NCBI GenBank assembly: GCA_034004165.1
Contig: JAVEXI010000004.1
Coordinates: 11,869-75,868 of the forward strand
Direction: 5' to 3'
DNA length: 64,000 bases
Source: Gudongella sp034004165
GTDB lineage: Bacteria > Bacillota > Clostridia > Tissierellales > Tissierellaceae
A program made the translations under genes and the position numbers. Under the pieces are notes generated by a model, which was not told where the DNA came from, searched no databases, and saw only the letters and a program-made list of their open reading frames with translations. Positions 1 to 8,814 of the stretch are shown here, one piece after another; the first letter of the stretch is position 1; each line of letters starts with the position of its first letter.

Positions 1-507
1 TTCTTTTTTAATGTCCCTAAGAATCTCCTTAGTCTTTTGAGGTGTCAGCCTTCCATATGTCTCCCCATTTATCATCATTACGGGGGACAGACTGCAACAG
101 CCAAGGCAGGCGACGTTGTTTAAAGTAAATACATTGTCGTCAGTTGTCTCTCCATTTTCTATGCCTAGTTCCTCATTAATTGCCTCCTCAATGCCATCTG
201 CTCCGTTTACATGGCATGCTGTTCCTTTGCACAGCATAATCAGGTTTTCGCCTACGGGTTCCAGTCTGAACTGGGTGTAGAAAGTTGCTACTCCGTAGAC
301 CTGGGAACTATTGACACCTATTTCCCCAGATATGTAGTCTAACACTGACATTGGGAGGTAACCATAGGTTTCCTGTGCATATTGAAGAATTGTGATAAGA
401 CTTCCCTTTACCTCTTTATATTTGGCAATTACAGAGTCCATCTTTGTCAAATCAACAGACTCATCCATAAAGAGGGTTTTGGTTTCCTTTGCTCCACAGC
501 AACCCAC
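1..507 (-). CDS. nuoE: NuoE/HymA-like [2Fe-2S] subunit (3' end outside window)
   Basis: Thioredoxin-like ferredoxin subunit of NADH-dependent complexes (Complex I 24-kDa, or electron-bifurcating/Hnd-type hydrogenase). The reading frame (169 codons, no stop before the window edge) contains the four cluster cysteines in the family order: CKGTACHVNG, then about 35 residues on, CLGCC, followed by SPVMMINGETYGRLTP. The helical N-terminal part includes ILQYAQETYGYLP. I start it at a GTG (507) because AAAGGAG lies 8 nt upstream; an ATG at 468 has no such site. The GTG start gives an unusual N-terminus, GCCGAK, with two extra cysteines. Downstream partners (NuoF/HydB-like) would lie outside the window. 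Family call is firm; which complex it belongs to cannot be seen. Confidence 0.85.
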   Translation of the reverse strand, partial: MGCCGAKETKTLFMDESVDLTKMDSVIAKYKEVKGSLITILQYAQETYGYLPMSVLDYISGEIGVNSSQVYGVATFYTQFRLEPVGENLIMLCKGTACHVNGADGIEEAINEELGIENGETTDDNVFTLNNVACLGCCSLSPVMMINGETYGRLTPQKTKEILRDIKKE

Positions 508-548
508 ACTACCAACTCCTTTACTTTTAAATATAGTTCAACAAATTG

Positions 549-577
549 ATTATATAATAAAATTTCTGAATAAACAA
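549..577 (-). promoter_or_regulatory. Candidate sigma-A promoter for the NuoE-like gene
   Basis: On the minus strand TTGTTT (577-572) and a perfect TATAAT (554-549) are separated by 17 nt, about 40 nt before the GTG start at 507. The -35 box is weak (3/6). The rest of the 508-710 gap is AT-rich and shows nothing else. Confidence 0.45.
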
Positions 578-710
578 TCAAAAGGGTCGTTATATAGGTA
601 ACACTCAATTCCATATATCTCAGCTTCATAAAACCACACATTTACCTCAATTCCTAGTAATTTACTTGTTAATTAAATGTGAATATTGCAAGATTTAGCA
701 CATATAAAAA

Positions 711-730
711 TCATCCGGCAAGCCGGATGA
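711..730 (-). terminator. Terminator after tldE
   Basis: TCATCCGGC pairs with GCCGGATGA around a very short loop. On the minus strand the hairpin is followed by a T-rich run, immediately past the stop codon of the tldE-like gene. Confidence 0.8.
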
Positions 731-733
731 CTT

Positions 734-2083
734 TTATATTCCTGAAATTGAAATGCTTTTTACTAATACACTAGGTGAACCGAAATGACCATCACCGGGT
801 ATGCCAAATCTTAGGTCTGAGCCTACACTGACAATGTTTTGCAACAGGTCAAAAAAATTGCCTGAAATCGTTATTTCATTGACAGGAGCATCTCTTTTCC
901 CATTTTTTATTTTATAACCATGGGCTTGAATTGAGAAATCTCCAGAAACTGTATCAAGTCCTGAGTGAAGACCTGCCACTCCAGTAATTAAAAGTCCACC
1001 TTCAGCTGAAGTCATCATCTTATCAAAAACTGTATTGCCTTGTGCAAGATAGAAATTAACAGGCTTAATTCCCACGGCTGCTTTATAAGATGATCTAAAT
1101 CCGTTACCAGTCGATGCTATCCCATCTACTGCTGCTGTTTTTGAATTGTGTAGAAAAGTGGTCAGAACTCCATTCTTTATTACTTCTTTCTTCATTGTAG
1201 CAACACCTTCATCATCAAAAGGAGTTCTGGTATAAGTATGGATAGATGATGGATCATCAACCAAAGTTATTTCACTTGAGGCTACTTTCTCTCCAAGTTT
1301 TCCTTTCAAACCAGAGAGGCCCTTTTGTACATCATCTGCAGAAAATACTGGTATAAAGGACTCTAGCAATTCTGTAAAGACATTATTTCTCATAACTACT
1401 TTATAATTCCCACTTTTAACTGGTCTTGCTCCAAACATTGAAATAGCTTCATCGACAGCTTCCTTAGAAAGATTTTCAATGTCAATTTGACTTGGATCTG
1501 CAAAGAGCGTATAGCTACTTCCAGTCTTAACGTCACCGTTTTCAGAAGCTACTACGGAGATATAAGCAAACCCACCTACACCTCTATAATTTATATCTAT
1601 TCCATTTGAATTTTTTATGCTTCGTTCATTCCTAAATTCAACATAAGAGCACAGTTGAATTGCTGTCATCCTCTCATCAAGGCTAAGTGTCTTTCCCTCA
1701 AGATCGATCATAAGGGCAATCTTCTCTTTATCTGTTAAAGAGTCAAATTTATCAAATTTAGGTTCAATATAGTTGTATTCTTCGTTTACTTGTGGAAGCA
1801 AAAATTTTATTTCTGATTCAACAGATTTTGAATTATCTAAAGCACCTTCTATTATTAAATCAAGTGATTTGTCGTCAAGTGCTTCTGCATAAGCGTATCC
1901 CTGTCTACCATCAATTATAGTTCTAAGAGATACTCCAGTAGATTCAGAAAAACTAAATTTGTCAATCTCCCCTTGAAATACATCAATTTTTTTAGTTTCA
2001 CTTCTTAGCTTATATAATTCGACCTCGGCATTTATGCTTTTAGTCTTCTCAAATACTCTGGTGGCAAAATCGTCAAACTTCAT
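734..2083 (-). CDS. tldE: TldE/PmbA-family subunit of the TldD-TldE metalloprotease
   Basis: Non-catalytic partner of TldD in the heterodimeric protease that trims unfolded peptides and matures some RiPPs or antitoxins in enterobacteria. It is about 449 aa, the usual size, and lacks the HExxxH motif. Family stretches are visible at the N-terminus (FQGEIDKFSFSESTGVSLR), in the middle (GLSGLKGKLGEKVAS) and near the C-terminus (GLHSGLDTVSGDFSIQAHGY). The tldD stop and this ATG share a base (TGATG), so translation is coupled. A TTG one codon upstream (2086) has better spacing to the ribosome-binding site and is an alternative start. The substrate is not apparent; no short precursor-like ORF is seen alongside. 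Confidence 0.9.
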   Translation of the reverse strand: MKFDDFATRVFEKTKSINAEVELYKLRSETKKIDVFQGEIDKFSFSESTGVSLRTIIDGRQGYAYAEALDDKSLDLIIEGALDNSKSVESEIKFLLPQVNEEYNYIEPKFDKFDSLTDKEKIALMIDLEGKTLSLDERMTAIQLCSYVEFRNERSIKNSNGIDINYRGVGGFAYISVVASENGDVKTGSSYTLFADPSQIDIENLSKEAVDEAISMFGARPVKSGNYKVVMRNNVFTELLESFIPVFSADDVQKGLSGLKGKLGEKVASSEITLVDDPSSIHTYTRTPFDDEGVATMKKEVIKNGVLTTFLHNSKTAAVDGIASTGNGFRSSYKAAVGIKPVNFYLAQGNTVFDKMMTSAEGGLLITGVAGLHSGLDTVSGDFSIQAHGYKIKNGKRDAPVNEITISGNFFDLLQNIVSVGSDLRFGIPGDGHFGSPSVLVKSISISGI

Positions 2084-3471
2084 CAATTGTCTTCACTCCT
2101 TCCACCTACGGTCAATTGCTTTACTCTTATCATTGGCTGTCCAACATTTGCTGGTACCATACCACTTTCCGCACCGCAATTTCCCTGTCCCAATGTCAGA
2201 TTATTTCCTACAGCATCTATCAGTTCTAGGACTTTCGCTCCATTACCTACCAAAGTTGCTCCTCTCAAAGGCTTAGTAATCTTGCCATCTTCTATAAGAT
2301 AACCTTCCATCACAGCGAAGTTAAAATCTCCTGTAGCAGGATTCACACTTCCTCCGCCCATAGTCTTTGCATATAGTCCATATTCTGTAGATGAGATTAT
2401 ATCTTCAGGATTAGAACTACCCTGTGCAATGTAAGTATTATTCATTCTTGACGTTGGAGCGAATCTATAAGATTGTCGCCTTGCGGACCCAGTTGATGCA
2501 ATCCCCATCCTCTTCCCATTTAGTCTGTCAACTAAATAGGACTTTAATACCCCGTCTTCAATAAGAATGTTTTTTGCTGTAAGTGTTCCTTCGTCATCAA
2601 TATTTGTCGTTCCCCATGCATTTGGAATCGTTCCATCATCAATGGCAGTAACAATTGGTGAAGCAACCATTGTACCAAGTTTATTAGAAAATGCCGATAC
2701 ACCCTTTGATACAAAAGATGCTTCTAGTGCGTGCCCACAAGCTTCGTGAAATAGTACACCTCCAAAACCATTGTCAATGACAACAGGCATTGTACCTCCA
2801 CGAGAATACTCACCTTGAATCATTGCAACTGCAATCCTTGAAGCTTCTCTTGCAGTTTCTTCAGGTGGATTTAGCTCGTGAAACTCAAAACCCATTGAAG
2901 CTCCAGGTCCACTAAAACCTTGCTGCATTTCTTCTCCAAGTGTAGCTACGGAAGAAAAACTTAACCGTGTTCTAACTCTTTTGTCCTGAGCCCATAGCCC
3001 TTCCGAATTTGCTATCAGAATATCTTGCTCCTCTTCCATATAGTTTGCAGTAACCTGAGTTATGAGATCACTATATTCTTTCGCAGTCTTGTAACCTCTT
3101 GCAAGTAGATTTAGTTTCTCAGTCCTGGGCACTTTGAAAAGAGACTTTTCGATTCTACTGAGATTTCTTATCTCATTTCTAAGGAAAACAATTTCTCTGG
3201 ACTCTCCCCTTGATAAAGAGGATACAGCTTCTCTTGAAAGTCTCATAAGGCTATCACTCGAAACATCGTTGGTATATGCATAAATACTCTTTAACCCCTT
3301 TAGTACTCTTATGCCTACTCCAAAGTCTCTTCCAGTAAGAATTTCATCTACTTTTCCCCCAACTGTTCTAATGACACCTGAAAGTTTGTCTTCTGCAAAA
3401 AACTCGACAAAATCGGCTCCTTCGAAAATAGCCATTTCCATTGCTTGCTTAACTGCTTTTTCATCTAACAT
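2083..3471 (-). CDS. tldD: TldD-family zinc metalloprotease
   Basis: Catalytic subunit of the TldD-TldE protease. It is 462 aa, close to the family norm. The zinc motif HExxxH reads HEACGH at about residues 239-244 (context GGVLFHEACGHALEA), and the C-terminal metal-ligand region ends in NCGAESGMVPANVGQP, with the Cys typical of TldD. It lies between a CYTH-domain gene (one shared base at the junction) and tldE, forming a tight operon. In known systems the complex cleaves peptides threaded between the two subunits; the target here is unknown. Confidence 0.93.
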   Translation of the reverse strand: MLDEKAVKQAMEMAIFEGADFVEFFAEDKLSGVIRTVGGKVDEILTGRDFGVGIRVLKGLKSIYAYTNDVSSDSLMRLSREAVSSLSRGESREIVFLRNEIRNLSRIEKSLFKVPRTEKLNLLARGYKTAKEYSDLITQVTANYMEEEQDILIANSEGLWAQDKRVRTRLSFSSVATLGEEMQQGFSGPGASMGFEFHELNPPEETAREASRIAVAMIQGEYSRGGTMPVVIDNGFGGVLFHEACGHALEASFVSKGVSAFSNKLGTMVASPIVTAIDDGTIPNAWGTTNIDDEGTLTAKNILIEDGVLKSYLVDRLNGKRMGIASTGSARRQSYRFAPTSRMNNTYIAQGSSNPEDIISSTEYGLYAKTMGGGSVNPATGDFNFAVMEGYLIEDGKITKPLRGATLVGNGAKVLELIDAVGNNLTLGQGNCGAESGMVPANVGQPMIRVKQLTVGGRSEDN

Positions 3472-4019
3472 TACTCTGTCCCCCTCAACTGATTTTGTAA
3501 TTCAATTATCGAAAGCTTAGATACATTATTTTCAGATATCTCAAGTACTTTTAATACTTGCTCAAGATCTTCTTCTCTTTCAACTTCGACTTCCATATAA
3601 GGGAAAGGATAAGTTTTTTCATCCCATATATCTATATCAAGTCTCGCTCCCATAAATGAATAAGAAGTTCTATGTTTAGTCCCGACATTTATATTGTCAA
3701 ATCCCAAATCCTTAAGTATCTGTATCATCACATCAGAACTGTCGATTTCCACATTCAATTCAATATTTTCTCTCAAATGCTTATTTGGCAGATTTTTCTT
3801 CAGTGTCATAACACAAGTCTCTTTCCCAGTTAGATGTTCTCTAGTCTCTCTAATTCTTAGATAAGCATCTAAAAATGATTTTATTGGTCTTGCAGATGAA
3901 TCTACAAGGGTATTTGTCTGGGTTTCTTTTGCTATGAGAACTCCTCCCAGGGAGACGATTTTCTCTTTAATTTCATCTGGTATAATATTTAAAATTTTTA
4001 CTTCTAGTTCTTTGTTCAT
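3471..4019 (-). CDS. CYTH-domain protein (class IV adenylate cyclase / triphosphatase-like)
   Basis: A 182-aa protein of the CYTH tunnel-fold superfamily, which binds triphosphates and includes CyaB adenylate cyclases, thiamine-triphosphatases and polyphosphatases. The diagnostic N-terminal ExExK appears as ELEVK at residues 4-8. Alternating charged strands follow: AYLRIRET, CVMTLKKN, ENIELNVEID and PYMEVEVERE. Its ATG overlaps the nagB stop as ATGA, so it is co-translated with nagB. Substrate cannot be deduced; a CyaB-like or inorganic triphosphatase role is equally possible. Confidence 0.85.
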   Translation of the reverse strand: MNKELEVKILNIIPDEIKEKIVSLGGVLIAKETQTNTLVDSSARPIKSFLDAYLRIRETREHLTGKETCVMTLKKNLPNKHLRENIELNVEIDSSDVMIQILKDLGFDNINVGTKHRTSYSFMGARLDIDIWDEKTYPFPYMEVEVEREEDLEQVLKVLEISENNVSKLSIIELQNQLRGTE

Positions 4020-4774
4020 ACCAACTCACCAGCCATGTCTTCTATATTTACTTGAGAAAAAGCTTCTCTATCACAAATTAAAGTCGCATCTGAATGCAGA
4101 AGAAGTAGTGAAGCAGGAAGAAAAGTAGTTATTTTTTTTGAATTTAAAAGTTGTGCTATGGCATCAGCTTTTCCTAATCCATTGGCAAGAAGCAAGATTC
4201 GCTTAGCTTTCATAATGCTTCCCATCCCCATAGTAACTGCACTTGTTGGTACAAGATCTTTTGACTCAAAAAATCTCGAATTATCCTCAATAGTCTGCTC
4301 TGTTAAAATAACTGGACCTGTTGTATATCTAAGTTCTTCGGCTGGCTCATTAAAAGCTATGTGTCCGTTTGCTCCAATCCCCAGAATCTGCAGATCTATA
4401 CCTCCAGATTCCTTTATTAGCTTATCGTAACTGTCTCCATAATTTTCTGGGTCATCAGTAAGCCCATCGGGTACATGAGCATTTTCATTTGGTAAGTTAA
4501 TGTGTTCAAACAGTTTGTCTTTCATAAAATAATTATAGCTGTTAACATCTTCTGCACTTAACCCTAAGTATTCATCCAAGTTGAAAGATTTTGCATTTGA
4601 AAAGTCAAGAATGCCTTCTGAATGCCTTCTTATAAGTTCATTATATGTTCCAATGGGAGTTGACCCAGTAGCAAGTCCCAATACTATATTGTCGTTTGCC
4701 AGTAATTCCTCTTCGATTATATCTGCAGTCTTTTTACTCATTTCCTCATAGCTTTCTGTCACAATAATTTTCAT
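4016..4774 (-). CDS. nagB: Glucosamine-6-phosphate deaminase
   Basis: Converts glucosamine-6-phosphate to fructose-6-phosphate and ammonia, feeding amino sugars into glycolysis. At 252 aa it has the usual Firmicutes length. Signature segments are the phosphate loop GLATGSTPIGTYNEL (residues about 33-47), the NLDEY catalytic segment (about 65-69) and GIGANGHIAFNEP (about 131-143) with the active-site His. GGAGGT lies 9 nt before the ATG. No nagA or phosphotransferase-system gene is adjacent, so the deaminase sits apart from a dedicated amino-sugar operon; it overlaps a phosphoesterase gene upstream and a CYTH gene downstream by four bases each. Confidence 0.93.
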   Translation of the reverse strand: MKIIVTESYEEMSKKTADIIEEELLANDNIVLGLATGSTPIGTYNELIRRHSEGILDFSNAKSFNLDEYLGLSAEDVNSYNYFMKDKLFEHINLPNENAHVPDGLTDDPENYGDSYDKLIKESGGIDLQILGIGANGHIAFNEPAEELRYTTGPVILTEQTIEDNSRFFESKDLVPTSAVTMGMGSIMKAKRILLLANGLGKADAIAQLLNSKKITTFLPASLLLLHSDATLICDREAFSQVNIEDMAGELV

Positions 4775-5466
4775 TCTTTTACCTCCAAAATTGGTTTTAG
4801 TTTAAATTCTAAATAATCGCTAGAAACGAGATGATATTCGATCCCATCGTGCAAACCTTCGACAGAATATTTATGACCTTCTGAATGTAAATGTCCATAG
4901 ACACAGATGTCAGTTTTATATAATTTCATAATATCCACAAATTCATTCGGCCTGAGCTTGTTGTCAAACGGCGGGTAATGTAACATTACGATCCGTTTTT
5001 CACAGACAGATTCTAATGAAGAAAGAGAAGCTTCCAGCCTCATTAACTCTCTTGTAAATATTTTTTCATCATTCTCAGAAAAACCTTCTGAGTCTCTCGA
5101 CATCCACCCTCTCGTTCCAGCTATTCCAATTTTCCCATAATAAAAAGAGTTGTTTCTAAGGTAATTTAGAGTAGCTAAGTTAAGCTCATTTAATTTTTTC
5201 ATGCTTTCCCACCAGTAATCATGATTACCCTTTGAAATGATTTTCTTTCCTGGTAAAGAGTCGATGAGTACTAGATCAGGAATGGCATCTCTTAATTTCA
5301 ATCCCCATGAGATGTCCCCTGGAATTAATACTAAATCTGTTTCTTTCACTTTCTTTTTCCAATCCTCAACAATCTTGTTTTCGTGATTTATCCATTCTTC
5401 TCCAAAAATATCCATGGGCTTATTCCCTGAATGATCAAAATGAAGATCACCAATAGCGTAAATCAT
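4771..5466 (-). CDS. Calcineurin-like metallophosphoesterase
   Basis: A 231-aa soluble metallophosphatase. The five metal-binding blocks are all readable: GDLHFDH near the N-terminus, PGDISWG, KGNHDYWW, MLHYPP and YGHLHS, as expected for a dinuclear active site. I use the ATG at 5466 because GAGGTGAG lies directly upstream; an in-frame TTG at 5481 falls before that site. Closest resemblance is to small clostridial phosphoesterases of unknown substrate. It is the first member of the overlapping group that runs into nagB, CYTH and tldD/tldE. Confidence 0.85.
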   Translation of the reverse strand: MIYAIGDLHFDHSGNKPMDIFGEEWINHENKIVEDWKKKVKETDLVLIPGDISWGLKLRDAIPDLVLIDSLPGKKIISKGNHDYWWESMKKLNELNLATLNYLRNNSFYYGKIGIAGTRGWMSRDSEGFSENDEKIFTRELMRLEASLSSLESVCEKRIVMLHYPPFDNKLRPNEFVDIMKLYKTDICVYGHLHSEGHKYSVEGLHDGIEYHLVSSDYLEFKLKPILEVKE

Positions 5467-5485
5467 ACACTCACCTCTCAATAAG

Positions 5486-7714
5486 CTATAACTCTATATA
5501 ATTATACCTAATGTTTTGTTTATCTAGTATTTCTTTTTCTCTTTTCTGGCAGGTAAACAAGACTATTTGCCTTCTTACAGATTCTTCGCCAATAAATTTA
5601 ATTGCATTTCCAAGCCTTTCTTCATCGTACTGGGCAAAGCTTTCATCTAGAAAAATAGGCGCATCATCTGGAATTAGTTTAGAAAAAATACCCATTCTCA
5701 AAGCCATATATAGCTGATCAGTGGTACCACTGCTAAGATCATCAATCTGCAAAATTCTACCTGATTCTATATCTTCAATTTTGATGTTTAGTTCTGAATC
5801 TATCCTTACAGTAGAATGTAGTCCTCCAGTCAACCTTCCCATCACATGGCTAATTTTTTTATTGATTTCAGGAGCATATTCTCTGTGTACCTGGGTTGAA
5901 AGTTCTTTAATTCTGTCTCTTGCTATGGTGATAGCTTCCTTTTCAAAATTTAAATTATCTAATTGATTATATAATCTTTCTCTTTCCTCTTCATATTCTT
6001 GTAATAAGTGCAACTGCTCTCCATAAACTGAAATTTTTCCATCAAGCTCTCTTAATTTAAAAGAGGTATACTCACGCTCTTCTATTAGAGTTTTGTTTAA
6101 CATTAATAGTTCTGCCTTGCTTAATGATCCGGACTCTAATTGTGCTTCTTCAATGAAGGCACTAGAATCTTCCAAAACAATCTTTTCTTCTTCACATTCT
6201 TCCTTAATTTTATTATATTCTCTTTCCAGCAGACTAATTTCTTTTTCCAATGATTGTAATTCAATTGTAGCTTTGAAGGATTCTTCAAGTTCTTGTAATG
6301 TATTGATTTTAAATTCATTCAGCACTGATGTCATCTCAGTGTTGATTTCTTCTAACTGTTTGTTCTCAGATTCTCTTTTCTCTATTAAGTTAGTCAAGAC
6401 ATTGGTTATTTCAATATTTTTAGCTTCTCTCGTCTTAATAATATCATCTATTTTCTTAAAATCCTGATTGTAAGCTTCAACAGCCTTATTAATTAGTAGC
6501 CTTGTATAAATCATAAATGCGACTAAAAGCAATAACCCCTGAGCTGCAGCTACCATTATATATTTACCTGTAGCAAAACCGTATAAAGTAACAGCTAAAT
6601 AGGTTATTACTGCAAGAACAGTAGCAAATAGTACCCATCTGCTTTTGGTTACATTGCTCTGAATGCCCTGATTTATTCTGTCTTTTTCTTTTTCAAAACC
6701 CGTCAGTTCTCCTTCCTGAAAATTATTATTTTTCAGGTTCTCTTCTGTCGAAGAAATATTAACTGTCAAATCTGTTATCTGCTTTTCAAGCAGAGCAGCT
6801 TGAAAATTAAGATCTCTGCAATTAATTAAAGTCTCCTCATCTACTTTGCAAAATTCTCCAAATGTTTTTCCTTTCGATTGTAAAACAAGTATCTCACTTT
6901 CCAGTACTTTCATTCTTTCTAACTTTTCTTTTCTTTCAAGAATTCTTATAATATCAAGTTCATGTTTGTTTTTCCTGAATGCATTCTCTAATTTTGCGAT
7001 TTCTTCACTTAGTACAGAGTAAGAATTTGAAGCTTCTTGGTAAATTTCTTTTGTCTTTTTTATCTCTGATATCCTTTTCTCTAAATCTTCTGTTTTCCTA
7101 TAAATCAAACCATATTTCGAATTCAAAGCTCTTTCTGTACCAATTTCCTTTAGCTTTCCATTAAGTTTTTCTAATGCTTTTACAACTGAAATAGACTGTT
7201 CTCCTGAAGAAGCTGCATTTGTCAGTCTGTTCTTTAGTTCCTGAGCCAAGCTCTCATCAGTCGCGATATCTCCCTGTTTTACATAAACAGTACTTCCAAA
7301 CACCCCACTGTCAACTTCAAAGAATTCAAAACCAGGTTGTAAAACTCTATTAGAGTTTCCTAATCTAATTTTGTTAGTTATGTCTTCACCAGTAATCTCA
7401 TCAAATACTTTTAAGCTCTCTACTCCTTTTGTAAAATTTCTATAAACTTTGTAGCTAGTATCCCCTCTTGATAATGTCATCTGCCCCTCATATAAAGAAC
7501 TTCTCCAAGGAGTGTACTTCAAGTGATCCTCTGTATATTTGGTCGTTCGAAGGTTAGGTTTTATAAAGCCATATAGCATCCCTTCTATAAATCCATTAAT
7601 CGTAGATTTCCCACTTTCATTGTATCCGTAAATGAGATTAAGCCCTCCTTGAAGGCGTATTATCTTGTTTGAAAACTTCCCAAAACTCATCAGGTTGAGC
7701 TCAGTTATTTTCAT
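5486..7714 (-). CDS. YhaN-like membrane-anchored SMC-type ATPase
   Basis: A 742-aa ABC/SMC-type ATPase, the presumed partner of the YhaO-like nuclease upstream (compare SbcC-SbcD). The Walker A motif is GYNESGKSTI (about residue 30). The signature DDLSSGTTDQLYMALR and Walker B IFLDESFAQYD lie in the last 110 residues. Between them is a long coiled coil. At about residues 345-400, in mid-coil, are two hydrophobic spans (WVLFATVLAVITYLAVTLYG and YIMVAAAQGLLLLVAFMIY). That is the hallmark of YhaN and differs from soluble SbcC. The start overlaps the yhaO-like stop (ATGA). Role inferred: DNA end processing or repair at the membrane. Confidence 0.85.
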   Translation of the reverse strand: MKITELNLMSFGKFSNKIIRLQGGLNLIYGYNESGKSTINGFIEGMLYGFIKPNLRTTKYTEDHLKYTPWRSSLYEGQMTLSRGDTSYKVYRNFTKGVESLKVFDEITGEDITNKIRLGNSNRVLQPGFEFFEVDSGVFGSTVYVKQGDIATDESLAQELKNRLTNAASSGEQSISVVKALEKLNGKLKEIGTERALNSKYGLIYRKTEDLEKRISEIKKTKEIYQEASNSYSVLSEEIAKLENAFRKNKHELDIIRILERKEKLERMKVLESEILVLQSKGKTFGEFCKVDEETLINCRDLNFQAALLEKQITDLTVNISSTEENLKNNNFQEGELTGFEKEKDRINQGIQSNVTKSRWVLFATVLAVITYLAVTLYGFATGKYIMVAAAQGLLLLVAFMIYTRLLINKAVEAYNQDFKKIDDIIKTREAKNIEITNVLTNLIEKRESENKQLEEINTEMTSVLNEFKINTLQELEESFKATIELQSLEKEISLLEREYNKIKEECEEEKIVLEDSSAFIEEAQLESGSLSKAELLMLNKTLIEEREYTSFKLRELDGKISVYGEQLHLLQEYEEERERLYNQLDNLNFEKEAITIARDRIKELSTQVHREYAPEINKKISHVMGRLTGGLHSTVRIDSELNIKIEDIESGRILQIDDLSSGTTDQLYMALRMGIFSKLIPDDAPIFLDESFAQYDEERLGNAIKFIGEESVRRQIVLFTCQKREKEILDKQNIRYNYIEL

Positions 7715-8814
7715 AGGTCTTCCCCACCTTCCAAAAGCGCAAGGATACCTAAATATAATGCGCGCTGATTCAATTTGTCATCGATTTTATCATCAAATGA
7801 CTTAATAAAACTACCGATAATATTGTCGTTATGAACTACAGCAAGCTGCTCAATATCTATATCAGGAATAGTTTCATCCAAAACTTCAATATGATAGCAC
7901 ACTTCTTCAAGCTCACTCTTAAGGGTTTCAAGTTCCAGATACAAAGACCTGGTTCCTTTAAGGATAATCCGGTGATAATACTGTCTCGATGATCTATCTA
8001 TGGCTTCTAATGCTTGTAAAAACACTTCACTTTGACTTGAATTCCCATCCACTAAAATTTCACTTGTCATAAATATTCTTCTGCTAAAAGGTATGAACTC
8101 AAATTCAGGTGTATCATCAAGAATTCCCAAAATAAAGCCTCTTTCCCCAGTCTCTCCAAAATCAAGGCCTTCCAAAGATCCACAATATGCAATATTTTTC
8201 TCCAAAAACATAGGTTTATGAATATGTCCCAATGCAACATAATCCATACTTAAATTTCTTAACTCATGGATAGCAAGAGACATGTACTTACTATTGCCCA
8301 TTACATCGCCATGAAGCATTAAAATGTTAAAGTAATCTCTTTCTCTTTCAAGTGCTGAAGCCATATCTAAAGCATTTGAAGCTTTAGTCCAGCTTGCACC
8401 GTGTACTACAACTCCAAGGTCATCAAGTAATTTCTTCTGTATTTTACCTTCTTCAAACAGGGTAACATTATCACTCCAATTCCAGTTGAAAAAGATAGAA
8501 TCAGGAGACATTCTGTCGTGATTCCCTGCAATTATCACAAATTGCACGTCTTTTGCTGTAGAAATTATTTCGTTAAGCCTTCTCATATCGCGGTGGGTAA
8601 AATAACTCTCTTCGTATAAATCACCACTTATTAATATTAAGCTTATATTTTCTTCAACGGCAAAATCAACCATTCGTTTAAACGTTCCCCAGATTTCTTC
8701 TCTTCGAATTTTTCCCTTCTCTGAACCTATTGAAGAAGAACTAAATTTTGCACCTAAATGAATGTCTCCAGTATGTATAAACTTTAATTTTTCTTTTCTT
8801 TCACTAAACATCAT
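7711..8814 (-). CDS. YhaO/SbcD-like DNA repair nuclease (metallophosphoesterase)
   Basis: A 367-aa exonuclease-type phosphoesterase. Metal-binding motifs occur in Mre11/SbcD order: HTGDIHLG (about residues 14-21), SGDLYEE, AGNHDR, LHGDVMG and LGHIHKP. The C-terminal part (about 240-367) is the accessory domain that contacts the ATPase. It begins with ATGATG inside the end of the upstream PfkB-like gene (11-base overlap) and its stop overlaps the yhaN-like start, so the pair is translationally coupled. Substrate (dsDNA ends or hairpins) is inferred from family only. Confidence 0.87.
   Translation of the reverse strand: MMFSERKEKLKFIHTGDIHLGAKFSSSSIGSEKGKIRREEIWGTFKRMVDFAVEENISLILISGDLYEESYFTHRDMRRLNEIISTAKDVQFVIIAGNHDRMSPDSIFFNWNWSDNVTLFEEGKIQKKLLDDLGVVVHGASWTKASNALDMASALERERDYFNILMLHGDVMGNSKYMSLAIHELRNLSMDYVALGHIHKPMFLEKNIAYCGSLEGLDFGETGERGFILGILDDTPEFEFIPFSRRIFMTSEILVDGNSSQSEVFLQALEAIDRSSRQYYHRIILKGTRSLYLELETLKSELEEVCYHIEVLDETIPDIDIEQLAVVHNDNIIGSFIKSFDDKIDDKLNQRALYLGILALLEGGEDL

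Noticed and set aside
6093..6467. Plus-strand 124-codon ORF within the YhaN-like gene
   Set aside because: Antisense shadow of coiled-coil coding sequence, Ser/Leu-rich with no ribosome-binding site.
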